A stretch of 64,000 bases of DNA from contig NZ_LR701459.1 in the NCBI RefSeq assembly GCF_902498825.1, forward strand, positions 2,837,890-2,901,889. The letters are read 5' to 3'. The notes under the pieces are model-generated. The model was not told where the DNA came from, did no database searches, and saw nothing but the letters and a program-made list of their open reading frames with translations. The translations under genes were made by a program, and so were the position numbers. This DNA is from Rhizobium sp. EC-SD404 (GTDB lineage: Bacteria; Pseudomonadota; Alphaproteobacteria; Rhizobiales; Rhizobiaceae). Shown piece after piece: positions 16,713 to 26,107 of this stretch. Every line of letters starts with the position of its first letter. Positions within the stretch are counted from its first letter, which is position 1.

Positions 16713-17682
16713 GCGCCAGCAGCACCGTCAGAACGAGCAAAGCCGAGCACGCTGAGCCATAGACGCGGATCGCACGATCGATATCGGGCATTGTGCAGGT
16801 TCGCCCGGCTGCGTTGAGCATCGGCTCGGCCACGCGCTCGCCGCCATAGGTCCGCGGCCCGGCAAGCGCAATATCGAGCGCACCCGCCATCGCCGATTCC
16901 GGCCAGCCGGCATTGGGCGAGCGATGCAGCCCGTGATCCATCAAGGCGACCTTCAGCGCACGCCGCGCCGCGCTCAGGCCCGCCTGGACGAAGGCGCCGG
17001 CGGCGATCAACACAGCCGACAGCCGCGCTGCCGGCCAGTTCGCCCAATCGTCGGCTATTGCGGAGGCGCGGCCGAAATCGATGTGGCGGACGGAGCGATG
17101 ACCGATCATGCTGTCGGCCGTGTTCAGCATCTTGTAGGCGAATATCCCCGGCAGGCCGAGCAGCGCATACCAGAAGGCCGGCGCAACAGTGCCATCGGAG
17201 AAATTTTCGGCAAGACTTTCGATGGCCGCACGGGCAACGCCCTTCTCATCGAGCGTCGCCGGATCACGCCCGACGATCATAGAAACCGCGAAACGCGCGC
17301 CTTCGAGACCGTCGGTGCGGTAGCCGATGGCCACCGCCTGGACATGATCCGACAGGCTCTTTTGCGCGAGAAGCACAGCGACGACGATCATTTCGAGCAG
17401 CACGCCGACGACGCTGGCATGCGCGAACAGCAGCGCCAGAACAACGCCGGTGACCGCCGATGCCACCAGAAGCGTCCCGATCACGAGCCGGCCCGCAAAA
17501 CGGCGTGAAGCCGGGCTCGCGCCGTCTCGGTTGAAGCGTTTGTCGGCAGAACCGATCGCCTTGCCCAAGATCACGACCGGATGCGGCAGGCGCCGCCACA
17601 GCCAGTCGGGGTCGCCGACGATGCGATCGAGAAGCAGCGCAGCAGTGAGGATGAGCAATTGCCGTTCGGGATCGACGATCAT
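16696..17682 (-). CDS. cobD: adenosylcobinamide-phosphate synthase CobD/CbiB
   Basis: Membrane protein that attaches (R)-1-amino-2-propanol O-phosphate (from CobC) to adenosylcobyric acid. 328 residues with about five hydrophobic segments. The family N-terminus is clear (LLLDRIVGDPDWLWRRLPHPVVILGKAI), as are FWYALLGLPGIFAYKMLNTADSMIGHR and the late RSPNAGWPESAMAGAL motif. It is the last gene of the cobA-cobB-cobC-cobD run, six bases after cobC. Its 3' end overlaps lpxXL on the other strand. Confidence 0.94.
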   Translation of the reverse strand: MIVDPERQLLILTAALLLDRIVGDPDWLWRRLPHPVVILGKAIGSADKRFNRDGASPASRRFAGRLVIGTLLVASAVTGVVLALLFAHASVVGVLLEMIVVAVLLAQKSLSDHVQAVAIGYRTDGLEGARFAVSMIVGRDPATLDEKGVARAAIESLAENFSDGTVAPAFWYALLGLPGIFAYKMLNTADSMIGHRSVRHIDFGRASAIADDWANWPAARLSAVLIAAGAFVQAGLSAARRALKVALMDHGLHRSPNAGWPESAMAGALDIALAGPRTYGGERVAEPMLNAAGRTCTMPDIDRAIRVYGSACSALLVLTVLLALTVRA

Positions 17683-17688
17683 GGCCGG

Positions 17689-18714
17689 TCAGGATTTCGA
17701 CATTGCAGGACATTTCGATAGCACATCGGCAAGACGCTCAGCCTCGGAGGCATCCTTCGTCAGGCCGAAACGCAACCAGTCACGCCGATAGTCGAAGGCG
17801 CGAACGAGGACATGATCACGGCATAGGTGATCGTAGATGTCCGCTGCTGCAGGATGCTGAACGAGCAGGAATAACCCGCCATCGCCGACGACATGAAGGC
17901 CAGCCTGCTCGAGAACATTTCGTGTCTCTCGATTCCGCTCGCCGATCGCCTGTCGCATCGCTTCGATCTGGCCGCGATCCGCCATGATCTCGGCAGCGAC
18001 CGCCAGCGCCGGGCCCGATACGGGCCAAGGCCCCATCATCGCCTCTATCGCCGACAGGCGGGCCTCCTGCGCAATGACGAAGCCGAGGCGGAGGCCGGCA
18101 AGGCCGAAGAATTTGCCGAAGGAACGAAGCACGATCAGGGACTGATGCGCCCCGGCATCGCCCGCCACGCTCTCGCGCGGATCGCAATCGGCGAAAGCCT
18201 CGTCGACGACCAGCGTGCCACCCCGCGCGGCCAGCCGGTCGGCAGCGGCAAGAATATCCGCCCGCGACAGAAGCCGCCCATCCGGGTTGTTGGGATTGAC
18301 GACGATGATCGCATCCGCGTCCGCTCCGAGCGCATCATCGGCCGGCAGTTCATCCACCTGGCAGCCGGCGGCGCGGAACACGCGGGCATATTCGTTGTAA
18401 GTCGGCGCGGCGATGACGACACGCCGGCCACCGACCAGAAGCCGCGGAAGCGTCTGGATCGCGGCTTGAGTTCCGGGCACCGGCAAGGGCTGCGGATGGT
18501 CGTCCGGCACACCGTAATGCAGGGCAGCGGCGGCGCGCGCGGATGCGGTCAGATCGGCATCAGGAAGGCGCTGCCAGATATCTTCGCCCGGCCCAGTGAA
18601 TCTCGCCGCGAGCGGGTTGATGCCGGTTGAAAGATCCAGCCAGTCGCGCGGCTGGCCGCCGAACAGCCGGCAGGCGGCGGCAAGCCCGCCACCATGGCGC
18701 GGCAATGCGCTCAT
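17689..18714 (-). CDS. cobC: L-threonine-O-3-phosphate decarboxylase CobC
   Basis: PLP-dependent class I/II aminotransferase-fold decarboxylase making the aminopropanol phosphate linker of the lower loop. 341 residues. Signatures: N-terminal WLDLSTGINPLA, NPNNPDGRLL (PLP-ring contact), DEAFAD, and the Schiff-base lysine in LRSFGKFFGLAGLRLGF. Histidinol-phosphate aminotransferase is the nearest alternative family, but the DLSTGINP motif and the position between cobB and cobD identify CobC. The start overlaps the stop of cobB by four bases. Confidence 0.93.
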   Translation of the reverse strand: MSALPRHGGGLAAACRLFGGQPRDWLDLSTGINPLAARFTGPGEDIWQRLPDADLTASARAAAALHYGVPDDHPQPLPVPGTQAAIQTLPRLLVGGRRVVIAAPTYNEYARVFRAAGCQVDELPADDALGADADAIIVVNPNNPDGRLLSRADILAAADRLAARGGTLVVDEAFADCDPRESVAGDAGAHQSLIVLRSFGKFFGLAGLRLGFVIAQEARLSAIEAMMGPWPVSGPALAVAAEIMADRGQIEAMRQAIGERNRETRNVLEQAGLHVVGDGGLFLLVQHPAAADIYDHLCRDHVLVRAFDYRRDWLRFGLTKDASEAERLADVLSKCPAMSKS

Positions 18715-20012
18715 GCATCACTCGCAAGGTCGATCAAATGCATGAAGGAGCCCGCCACGCGCCCGCGCCGCAAACCCACATGTCCCAGATCGGTGCCGAG
18801 TGCATCCGTCACTGAAAAGAGCCGGTCGCCCTCCTCCCGTACGATCGTCGCATAGTGAAACTCATGTGCGTTCAGGCGCGCGGTGAACGGCGCGCCTTCA
18901 AGGGGCGTCAGCACGCGGTAGCCGAGATGGCGCCGACGTTCGGCAAAACACGTCGTCAGCGACAGCATGCCGAGCATCGGATGTTCGATACCGTCGGCAT
19001 CGATAAGCCCGTCACCCAGCACCATGTAGCCACCACATTCCCCGAGGATCGCCGCTCCTCGGTCGCGTGAAGCGGTCATTCCGTCGCGAAACCGCGTCGC
19101 CGCAGCAAGCTGCCCCGCGTACAACTCGGGATACCCGCCCGGCAGGTAGATGGCGTCGCAATCGGCCGGCGGGGCTTCGTCGGCGAGCGGCGAAAAGAAC
19201 GAGACCTCCGCGCCGCGGCGCCGCCAGCCAAAAAGCATGTGCGTATAGGCGAAAGCGAAAGCGACATCCTGCGCCACCGCAATGCGGTGTCCCGGCGGCG
19301 GCAAGCGGTCGATATTGGCCTCGCTCTCCGGCTGCCGGAAAAGTCCCGCTGTGCGCAGTACGGCATCGAGATCGACGCCGACCGTCACCGCATCGGCGGC
19401 GCACTCAATGAACGCTTCGAGCCCCTCGTGCTCCTGCGCCTGGACAAGACCGAGATGTCGCTCGGGCAGTTTCAAGGCCGGGTCGCGCATCAGCGTGCCG
19501 AACACGGAAATGCCCGCTCGGTCGAGCGCATCCCGCAGCATCGCCGCATGACGCTCGCTCGCGACATTGTTGAGGATCACGCCGGCGATCATCACACCCG
19601 CGTCGAAGCGGGCAAAGCCCCGAACGAGCGCCGCGATGGAATGCGACATCTTCGATGCATCTACGACGAAGACGACCGGCAGCCGCATGAGCCGTGCGAG
19701 ATCGCCGGACGAGCCCCGCCCGTCTGCCGCCGCGTCAAAGAGCCCCATCATGGCTTCCACCACGAAAAGCTTGCCGCCCGCCATCTGCAGGCTGGCATTG
19801 GCAAGCATGAGTTCGGGGCGCATGGCCCAGGGGTCGTAATTGAAACAGGCAGAACCTGCGGCAGCCGTGTGGAATGCCGGATCGATGTAGTCGGGGCCGG
19901 CTTTGCCCGGCGTCAGCGCGATGCCGCGCCGCTTGAGCGCGCGCAGGATCCCGAGCGTGACCGTCGTCTTGCCCTGCCCCGAGCTCGGCGCTGCTATCAG
20001 GAAGCCTGCCAT
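18711..20012 (-). CDS. cobB: cobyrinate / hydrogenobyrinate a,c-diamide synthase CobB
   Basis: ATP- and glutamine-dependent amidation of the a and c side chains. 433 residues: N-terminal dethiobiotin-synthetase-like P-loop (APSSGQGKTTVTLGILRAL), KAGPDYIDPAFHTAAAG and the triad-type glutamine amidotransferase domain with nucleophilic cysteine in GECGGYMVLG. The C-terminal NAHEFHYATI motif is standard. The gene starts one base after the cobA stop. In the aerobic route the substrate is hydrogenobyrinic acid, in the anaerobic route cobyrinic acid; the family does not distinguish them by motif, which matters here because the cluster is mixed. Confidence 0.94.
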   Translation of the reverse strand: MAGFLIAAPSSGQGKTTVTLGILRALKRRGIALTPGKAGPDYIDPAFHTAAAGSACFNYDPWAMRPELMLANASLQMAGGKLFVVEAMMGLFDAAADGRGSSGDLARLMRLPVVFVVDASKMSHSIAALVRGFARFDAGVMIAGVILNNVASERHAAMLRDALDRAGISVFGTLMRDPALKLPERHLGLVQAQEHEGLEAFIECAADAVTVGVDLDAVLRTAGLFRQPESEANIDRLPPPGHRIAVAQDVAFAFAYTHMLFGWRRRGAEVSFFSPLADEAPPADCDAIYLPGGYPELYAGQLAAATRFRDGMTASRDRGAAILGECGGYMVLGDGLIDADGIEHPMLGMLSLTTCFAERRRHLGYRVLTPLEGAPFTARLNAHEFHYATIVREEGDRLFSVTDALGTDLGHVGLRRGRVAGSFMHLIDLASDA

Positions 20013-20013
20013 C

Positions 20014-20868
20014 TCAGCCGGCGTCCCGCTTCTGGTCGCTCCGATCGCCCATCGGATCGGCTGTCAGCGCCTTGCCGCCGAGTGCGCCCAGCCAGTCGAG
20101 GCCTGCGCGCAGCCGCACGACTTCGCCCAGAACGACGATCGCCGGCGGTGCCAGCCCGGCATCCTCAAGCGCCGGAAGCGCCTGCCCGAGCGTCGTGACG
20201 AGAACGCGCTGCTCGGCCGTCGAAGCATTGCAGACGAACGCCATCGGCTCGTCCGCCCCACGACCGGCCTCCAAAAGCTTTTCGACGATGACGCCGATAT
20301 GCTTCATCGCCATGTACATGACGAGGACCGGCGATCCCTTCGCGACGGCGTTCCAGTCGATCCGGTCCGGCACGAGGCCGGACGAATCATGGCCGGTGAG
20401 AAAGGTCACCGTGTGGTTCGTCTCGCGGTGGGTCACGGGAATGCCCGCATAGGCCAGACCGCCGATGCCCGACGTGATGCCCGGCACGATGCGGAACGGC
20501 ACCTCGTGCTCCACGAGCGTCAGCGCCTCTTCCCCGCCCCGGCCAAACACGAACGGATCGCCGCCCTTCAATCTCAGGACGCGGCGTCCGGCGCGCGCCA
20601 GCTCGACGAGCCGGAGCGAAATGTCCCGCTGCTTCGGCGAAGGCTTGCCGCCGCGCTTGCCGGCGAAGATCATCTCGGCACCCGGCCGCGCCCATTGCAG
20701 GCACGTTTCATCGACCAGCGCATCATGCACGACCACATCGGCCTGCATCAGCGCATGGACCGCGAGCATCGACATCAGGCCGGGATCGCCGGGGCCGGCG
20801 CCGACCAGCCAGACATGGCCGGGCAGAAGCTCGGGCAGGCCGGCAAAAGGCGATGATGATTGCCTCAA
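20014..20868 (-). CDS. cobA: uroporphyrinogen-III C-methyltransferase CobA
   Basis: Makes precorrin-2 by methylating uroporphyrinogen III at C2 and C7 with S-adenosylmethionine. 284 residues. Tetrapyrrole methylase motifs: VGAGPGDPGLMSMLAVHAL near the N-terminus, VVHDALV, RLKGGDPFVFGRGGEE, GITSGIGGLAYAGIPVTHR. It lacks the N-terminal CysG oxidase/ferrochelatase part, so it is the single-function CobA. First gene of a minus-strand cobA-cobB-cobC-cobD unit and divergent from cbiD with only 47 bases between the starts. Confidence 0.94.
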   Translation of the reverse strand: MRQSSSPFAGLPELLPGHVWLVGAGPGDPGLMSMLAVHALMQADVVVHDALVDETCLQWARPGAEMIFAGKRGGKPSPKQRDISLRLVELARAGRRVLRLKGGDPFVFGRGGEEALTLVEHEVPFRIVPGITSGIGGLAYAGIPVTHRETNHTVTFLTGHDSSGLVPDRIDWNAVAKGSPVLVMYMAMKHIGVIVEKLLEAGRGADEPMAFVCNASTAEQRVLVTTLGQALPALEDAGLAPPAIVVLGEVVRLRAGLDWLGALGGKALTADPMGDRSDQKRDAG

Positions 20869-20915
20869 CGGCCGGTCTCCTTTCCCAGCGCAATGCGCTC
20901 GCCTATAAGCGAGCC

Positions 20916-22037
20916 ATGGTCGACGACGCTACAGCCCGCGGCAAAAGAAGCAAGCCAGCCGGCGACGGCGGCGCGGCTCCTTTGCGACGTGGCTGGACGA
21001 CGGGTGCCTGCGCCACCGCCGCGACCAAGGCGGCGCTGACCGCGCTCGTCACCGGCAACTTTCCAGATCCCGTGACGATCCGCCTTCCAAAAGGTGAAGA
21101 ACCCGCCTTCCCGCTTGCTGTCGAGACGCTTGCCGACGGCGTCGCTTCGGCCGGCATCGTCAAGGATGCAGGCGACGATCCTGACGTTACCCATGGCGCG
21201 ACGGTGATCGCGTCTGTCCGCTTCCTGCATCAAGGCGTGGGCATCGTCTTCCGCGCCGGTTCGGGCGTCGGCATGGTGACGAAGGCCGGGCTCCCCGTGC
21301 CAGTCGGCGAAGCCGCGATCAACCCGGTCCCCCGCGCCATGATGCGGGCGGAAATCGAAGCGATTTGCACTGAACATGGACGTTCGCCGGATGTGGAAGT
21401 CACGATTTCCATACCCGGTGGCGAGGCGCTCGCCGAAAAGACCTGGAACCCGCGGCTTGGTATCGTCGGCGGGCTTTCGATCCTCGGCACGACGGGCATC
21501 GTGCACCCCTTTTCCTGTTCCGCCTGGATCCACTCCATCCATCGTGGCGTCGATGTCGCACGCGCCGAAGGACTGACCCATGTGATCGCCGCGACAGGCT
21601 CGACCTCGGAAGCCGCGGCCCAGGCGATCTATGGGCTTTCCGAAATCGCGCTGATCGACATGGGCGATTTTGCGGGCGGCCTGCTCAAATATCTGCGCGT
21701 GCACCCGATCGAGCGGCTGACGATCGCAGGCGGTTTCGCCAAGCTGACGAAGCTCGCGCAAGGAGCGCTCGACCTGCATTCCGCGCGCAGCCAGGTCGAC
21801 ATGGCGTTCCTCGCCGATCTCGCGGAGACCGTGGACGCCGAACTTCGCGAGCGGATTCTCAATGCTAATACGGCACTCGAAGTGCTTGAGACGACGCGCC
21901 TTTCGGGCATCGATCTCGCACCGCTGATTGCGGCGCGTGCCCTTGAGACGGCCATCGCGACCTTGCGGGGCGCGGCGGTGAACGTGGAAATCATCGTCAC
22001 CGATCGCCGGGGAGACATTCTTGCCCGCAGTGCCTGA
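20916..22037 (+). CDS. cbiD: cobalt-precorrin-5B C1-methyltransferase CbiD
   Basis: C1 methylation in the anaerobic (early cobalt) pathway, replacing CobF of the aerobic pathway. 373 residues. CbiD signatures: LRRGWTTGACATAATKAALTAL, INPVPRAMMRAEI, PGGEALAEKTWNPRLGIVGGLSILGTTGIV, and TIAGGFAKLTKLAQG. An in-frame ATG at 20853 would overlap the divergent cobA start; ATG 20916 is more plausible and keeps the typical short lead before the GWTTG motif. It overlaps cobK by 17 bases. Presence of CbiD without CobF is one sign of a hybrid pathway. Confidence 0.92.
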   Translation: MVDDATARGKRSKPAGDGGAAPLRRGWTTGACATAATKAALTALVTGNFPDPVTIRLPKGEEPAFPLAVETLADGVASAGIVKDAGDDPDVTHGATVIASVRFLHQGVGIVFRAGSGVGMVTKAGLPVPVGEAAINPVPRAMMRAEIEAICTEHGRSPDVEVTISIPGGEALAEKTWNPRLGIVGGLSILGTTGIVHPFSCSAWIHSIHRGVDVARAEGLTHVIAATGSTSEAAAQAIYGLSEIALIDMGDFAGGLLKYLRVHPIERLTIAGGFAKLTKLAQGALDLHSARSQVDMAFLADLAETVDAELRERILNANTALEVLETTRLSGIDLAPLIAARALETAIATLRGAAVNVEIIVTDRRGDILARSA

Positions 22038-22788
22038 AACGATCCTGATCCTCGGCGGGACGCGCGAAGCGGCCGAGCTCGCGGCGAGGCTCGCGGCCTC
22101 CGGCAAGGCCCGCATCGTCACCTCGCTTGCCGGCCGGACGCGCGAACCGAAACCGCTTGCCGGCGAAACCCGGGTCGGCGGCTTCGGCGGCGCGGAAGGT
22201 CTCGCGGCATATATCAAGGACAATGCGGTCGACCTCGTGATCGACGCGACCCATCCCTTCGCCGGCACGATCTCTGCCAATGCAGGGAAAGCCGCGGATT
22301 TCTGCGCCATCCCGCTTATCAGCCTTGCACGCCCCGCCTGGCAGCCTGTCGACGGCGATCGCTGGAAGCGCGTCGCGACCATCGCAGATGCCGTTACCGC
22401 CATCCCGACGGATGCAACGGTGCTTCTTGCACTCGGCCGCCAGCACATCGCGCCCTTTGCCGGCCGCTCCGACGTGACCTTCGTCATCCGCATGATCGAC
22501 GAACCGGAAAGCGACCTGCCCTTTGAGCGCGCCGTGCTTGTGCTCGGCAAGCCCGATCTCGACGTTGACGCCGAGGAGGCGATGCTGGCTGGGCGTGGCA
22601 TCGACATGATCGTCTGCCGCAACTCCGGAGGCCGGGGCGCATATGCCAAGATCGAAGCCGCCCGTCGGCTCGGCCTCCCGGTGCTCATGATCGACCGTCC
22701 GCCGAACCTGGTTGGCCTGCACAGCTACGCGTCCGTCGAGGCGCTGCTCGGAGCGGAACTTTTGCGCAGGCTTGCCGACCCTTCATGA
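22021..22788 (+). CDS. cobK: precorrin-6A reductase CobK
   Basis: NADPH-dependent reduction of the precorrin-6A macrocycle. 255 residues. Motifs: ILILGGTREAAELAARLA at the N-terminus, DLVIDATHPFAGTISANA, LLALGRQHIAPFAG, and NSGGRGAYAKIEAARRLGLPVLMIDRP near the C-terminus. No ATG is available. TTG at 22021 is chosen because GGGGAG ends six bases before it; a GTG at 22030 is further away. Translationally coupled to cbiD; the 3' end overlaps convergent cobM by six bases. Confidence 0.92.
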   Translation: MPAVPETILILGGTREAAELAARLAASGKARIVTSLAGRTREPKPLAGETRVGGFGGAEGLAAYIKDNAVDLVIDATHPFAGTISANAGKAADFCAIPLISLARPAWQPVDGDRWKRVATIADAVTAIPTDATVLLALGRQHIAPFAGRSDVTFVIRMIDEPESDLPFERAVLVLGKPDLDVDAEEAMLAGRGIDMIVCRNSGGRGAYAKIEAARRLGLPVLMIDRPPNLVGLHSYASVEALLGAELLRRLADPS

Positions 22789-23562
22789 AGTCGCCCGCTG
22801 CTTCTTGCCGCGATTGCGCAGCACATGGGCGTAATCGGCGTCATAGAGCGCCGAATCTCGGAACTCGACATCGCCGAACACCTTGCCGACCATGACGAGC
22901 GCCGTCCGGGTGATCTTTGCCTCGCGCACTGCATCCTTCATCCCGGCAAGCGTAGTGCGGATATAGAGCTCGTCGGGCCACGTGGCGCGGTACGCGATGA
23001 CGACCGGGCAATCCGCACCGTAATAAGGTTCCAGCGCCTCGCGGATATAGACGAGGTTGCGGATCGAGAGATGGATGGCGAGCGTCGCGCCGGAGCGGCC
23101 GAGGATTTCCAGTTGCTCGCCCTCCGGCATCGCCGAGGCCTTCATGCCGGTGCGGGTCACGATCACCGTCTGGGCGATTTCCGGCAGCGTGAGTTCCGTC
23201 TTCAGCTTCGCGGCGGCGGCGGCGAAGGCGGGAACGCCCGGCACGATTTCGAAATCGATGCCGAGCGCGTCGAGCCGGCGCATCTGTTCGGCAACCGCGC
23301 CGTAGATCGACGGGTCGCCGGAATGCACGCGGGCAACGTCCTCTCCGCGCTGATGCGCGGCCACGATCTCCTTGATGATCTCATCGAGATGCATCGGCGC
23401 GGTATCCATGACGCGCGCACCCTCCGGTGCAGCCTTCACGATCTCTTCCGGCACCAGCGATCCGGCATAGAGGCAGACCGGGCAGCGCTCGATGAGCCTG
23501 AGGCCGCGCACGGTGATGAGATCCGGCGCTCCGGGCCCGGCTCCGATGAAATAGACCGTCAT
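22783..23562 (-). CDS. cobM: precorrin-4 C11-methyltransferase CobM
   Basis: SAM-dependent C11 methylation in corrin ring synthesis. 259 residues with tetrapyrrole methylase motifs: MTVYFIGAGPGAPDLITVRG, the conserved VHSGDPSIYGAVAEQM, and GVPAFAAAAAKLKTELTLPE. The ATG at 23562 overlaps the stop of the upstream cbiG-cobJ gene (ATGA), so the upstream extension of the frame is not used. Last gene of the cbiX-cobH-cobL-cobI-cbiG/cobJ-cobM operon. Confidence 0.94.
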   Translation of the reverse strand: MTVYFIGAGPGAPDLITVRGLRLIERCPVCLYAGSLVPEEIVKAAPEGARVMDTAPMHLDEIIKEIVAAHQRGEDVARVHSGDPSIYGAVAEQMRRLDALGIDFEIVPGVPAFAAAAAKLKTELTLPEIAQTVIVTRTGMKASAMPEGEQLEILGRSGATLAIHLSIRNLVYIREALEPYYGADCPVVIAYRATWPDELYIRTTLAGMKDAVREAKITRTALVMVGKVFGDVEFRDSALYDADYAHVLRNRGKKQRATS

Positions 23563-25382
23563 GACGCTGTTCCCATCGCTGTTCCCGCCTTCCCGGCATA
23601 GCCGCGAGGCGTATAGACCCATGTGCGCCCTTCGCCCGTCTTGACCGTTCGAGTTTCGGACGAGCCGACGATCACCACCGTCAGCATGTCCACATCGTCG
23701 ACCTGAAGCTCTGCGAGCGGCACGATCCTAACGATTTCGCCCTCGCGCCCGAGATTGGTGGCGAGCACCACGGGCGTATCTGCCGGCCGATGTTGAAGCA
23801 GCACATCGCGGGCATACGCGAGCTGCGTGCGCCGACGCTTCGAGACGGGATTGTAGAAGGCGATCACGAAATCACCCTCCGCCGCCGCCGTGACGCGCCG
23901 CTGGATATCCGCCCAGGGCGTCAGCAGATCGGACAGCGAAATGGTGCAGAAATCATGCCCGAGCGGCGCGCCCACACGCGCAGCAGCTGCTTGCAGAGCC
24001 GAAATACCCGGCGAGACGACGATCTCGATCCGCCGCGCCGCATCCGTCAGCCCCGCCTCCCCGCCGGCCTTGTCCAGAAGCTCGAAGGCAAGCGTCGCCA
24101 TGGCATAGATACCGGCATCGCCCGAACAGACGAGCGAGACGGTCCGCCCGGTGCCCGCAAGCTCCATGGCGTGGCGCACACGCAGCTCCTCGGCACCCAG
24201 ATCAAAATCATGCCGCATCTTGCCGTCCGCCAGGCGCCCGAGCAGGTCGATATAGAGGCCGTAGCCGACGAGATCGCTCGACCGCTCCACCATGCCGCTC
24301 ACTTCCGGCGAGCGCCAGGCGTCACTGCCCGGCCCGATGCCGACGATAAAGAGCGTGCCGCGCGCCCGCCCGATGGTTTCGGAGTCCAAAGGCGCGGTTG
24401 CCCGCGCAATGGCCGCCGTAACTGCCCGAGTCTTGCGCTTCGGGACGATGAACGCGCCTTCCGGACCCACGGCTGCAAGCGCCGCACCTTCGGCCACGCC
24501 GTGGCATCCGACTTCCGCAAATACGATGTCGGACGGGTTTTCCAGCCGCTCGACTTCAGCTTCTAGCGTCGTCGCATCGAAGAAACGCGCGGGCACGCCA
24601 AAATGCGCGGCGACGGCATGGATGGCGGTCTCATCCGCCTTGAGATCAAGCGACGCCACAGCCGCGAGGCTTTCCGGAGCGAGCCCGGCGGATGACAATG
24701 CGTCCTCGGCAAGTGCGATGGCTTCGGCCGCAGAAGCACCGCGCTCGCAGCCCATGCCAAGCACGAGCGTCGCGGGATGATAGACGAGTTCCCGCGGCCC
24801 CGGCTTCCGGGCGGTGTGCGTCACTCTCAGGGTAATGTCGCCACCGGCGTCGATGGGCAATCGGCTCTCCTGCAACCAGTCGGCCTGCCCTTCGAGGCGG
24901 ACGGAGGCGCCGGCAACGAGATCGGCCATCACGGCGCGCGCGGCCTGGGGATTGGCCAGCCGGTAGCCCCTGGGCGGATCGTCGAGCGCCACGCCGAAGC
25001 GCAGATCCCCCGCCGTCGTGATCGCCGCGTGGGCGGAGAGTGCAGCCGCGATGGCCCGGGCGAGATCGTTGGCGCCATGGTGCCCGCCAAGAAGCGGCAC
25101 GACGCTTGCGCCATCCTCGGAGACGGCAACGACCGGCGGCTCGGCATGCTTGTCGGCAAGTTGCGGCGCCAGAAGCCGGATGATCGCACCGGTCGCCATC
25201 AATGCGACGATCGGGCGGCCTTGCTGATAAAGCGAGGCCAGATGAGCGCCCGTGTCCTCGAACGGCACGTCACTGACGTCCACCCGGCGTGCAAGCCCGT
25301 GGATATCGCCGCCGATCGCGGCGGCGATCTTGGACGCCAGCGGCACCGCATGGGTCGACAGGATGACGATCGCGGGCTTCAT
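23559..25382 (-). CDS. cobJ: fused CbiG / precorrin-3B C17-methyltransferase CobJ
   Basis: 607-residue fusion. Residues about 1-350 are CbiG: ALMATGAIIRLLAPQLADKH and VVPLLGGHHGANDLARAIAA of the CbiG N-domain, then the CobE-like domain LVLGMGCERGASAAEAIALA and EVGCHGVAEGAALAAVG. Residues about 350-607 are CobJ/CbiH: LFIVGIGPGSDAWRSPE, VCSGDAGIYAMATLA, VSPGISALQAAAARVGAPLG, FYNPVSKRRRTQLAYARDVL. CbiG opens the ring-A lactone and releases the C20 fragment as acetaldehyde in the cobalt-first route; CobJ/CbiH contracts the ring and methylates C17. The fusion links the two early steps. It overlaps cobI and cobM by four bases each. Confidence 0.92.
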   Translation of the reverse strand: MKPAIVILSTHAVPLASKIAAAIGGDIHGLARRVDVSDVPFEDTGAHLASLYQQGRPIVALMATGAIIRLLAPQLADKHAEPPVVAVSEDGASVVPLLGGHHGANDLARAIAAALSAHAAITTAGDLRFGVALDDPPRGYRLANPQAARAVMADLVAGASVRLEGQADWLQESRLPIDAGGDITLRVTHTARKPGPRELVYHPATLVLGMGCERGASAAEAIALAEDALSSAGLAPESLAAVASLDLKADETAIHAVAAHFGVPARFFDATTLEAEVERLENPSDIVFAEVGCHGVAEGAALAAVGPEGAFIVPKRKTRAVTAAIARATAPLDSETIGRARGTLFIVGIGPGSDAWRSPEVSGMVERSSDLVGYGLYIDLLGRLADGKMRHDFDLGAEELRVRHAMELAGTGRTVSLVCSGDAGIYAMATLAFELLDKAGGEAGLTDAARRIEIVVSPGISALQAAAARVGAPLGHDFCTISLSDLLTPWADIQRRVTAAAEGDFVIAFYNPVSKRRRTQLAYARDVLLQHRPADTPVVLATNLGREGEIVRIVPLAELQVDDVDMLTVVIVGSSETRTVKTGEGRTWVYTPRGYAGKAGTAMGTAS

Positions 25383-26107
25383 CGGTTCGACCCCGTGAGA
25401 TCGGCGATCCAATGCTCGGCACCCTTGTAGACGAGGATCATCGAGAAATAGGGCGCTGCATCTTCGGTGACTGCGCCGAGTGGCAAGACGCGCTCGGATG
25501 TGAGCGTGACGCGTTCGAGATAGAGGCTTGCGGCCTCCAGATTCAATGTCTGAAGCAATTGCCTGATCCGGTTGAAATGGCGGCCGATCTTGATGATCGC
25601 AAGTGCGTCCGCGGCCTCGATCCGTGCCTGAAGCGCGGCATCGTCGAGCGGCGCCGGCAGCACCGTCAGCACGTCGTTGCGCGCGGCAAGCGGCCGCCCG
25701 GCAGCGGCGGCAGCGGCGACCATGGAAGATACGCCGGGCACGATCTCGGTCCGATGCGCGCCGGCGAGCCGCTCGAAAAGATACATGAAGGAGCCGTAGA
25801 AGAACGGATCGCCTTCGCACAGCACCGCGACGTCGTCTCCCGCAACAAGCGCGGCGCCGATCTCCGCGGCTGCCTTGTCGTAGACCGTGCGGGCCGGGAA
25901 GCGCTCGACGCGCATCGGCACGACAATCGGGATTTCGCGCTGCTCAGGTTTCAGAAACCCTGCGACGATCGAGCGTGCGAAGCTTTCACCGCTATCGGGC
26001 GCAGGATAGGCGACGATGGGCGCCGCTGTGAGGATGCGATGCGCCTTCAGTGTGAGGAGTTCCGGGTCGCCGGGACCGACACCCAGCCCGTAGAGCGTGC
26101 CGCTCAT
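25379..26107 (-). CDS. cobI: precorrin-2 C20-methyltransferase CobI
   Basis: SAM-dependent methylation at C20. 242 residues. Motifs: GTLYGLGVGPGDPELLTLKA, VAVLCEGDPFFYGSFMYLFE, EIVPGVSSMVAAAAAAGRPLA, and IKIGRHFNRIRQLLQTL. ATG 26107 overlaps the stop of cobL and is preferred over an in-frame upstream start inside cobL. It overlaps cbiG-cobJ downstream by four bases. Confidence 0.94.
   Translation of the reverse strand: MSGTLYGLGVGPGDPELLTLKAHRILTAAPIVAYPAPDSGESFARSIVAGFLKPEQREIPIVVPMRVERFPARTVYDKAAAEIGAALVAGDDVAVLCEGDPFFYGSFMYLFERLAGAHRTEIVPGVSSMVAAAAAAGRPLAARNDVLTVLPAPLDDAALQARIEAADALAIIKIGRHFNRIRQLLQTLNLEAASLYLERVTLTSERVLPLGAVTEDAAPYFSMILVYKGAEHWIADLTGSNR

Noticed and set aside
20014..20868. 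Siroheme synthase CysG instead of CobA
   Set aside because: Only the methyltransferase half is present (284 residues), and it heads a cob operon.
23559..25820. Long N-terminal extension of CbiG-CobJ to 25820
   Set aside because: Extension overlaps cobI and is Arg-rich shadow sequence; ATG 25382 begins the CbiG fold directly and overlaps the cobI stop.
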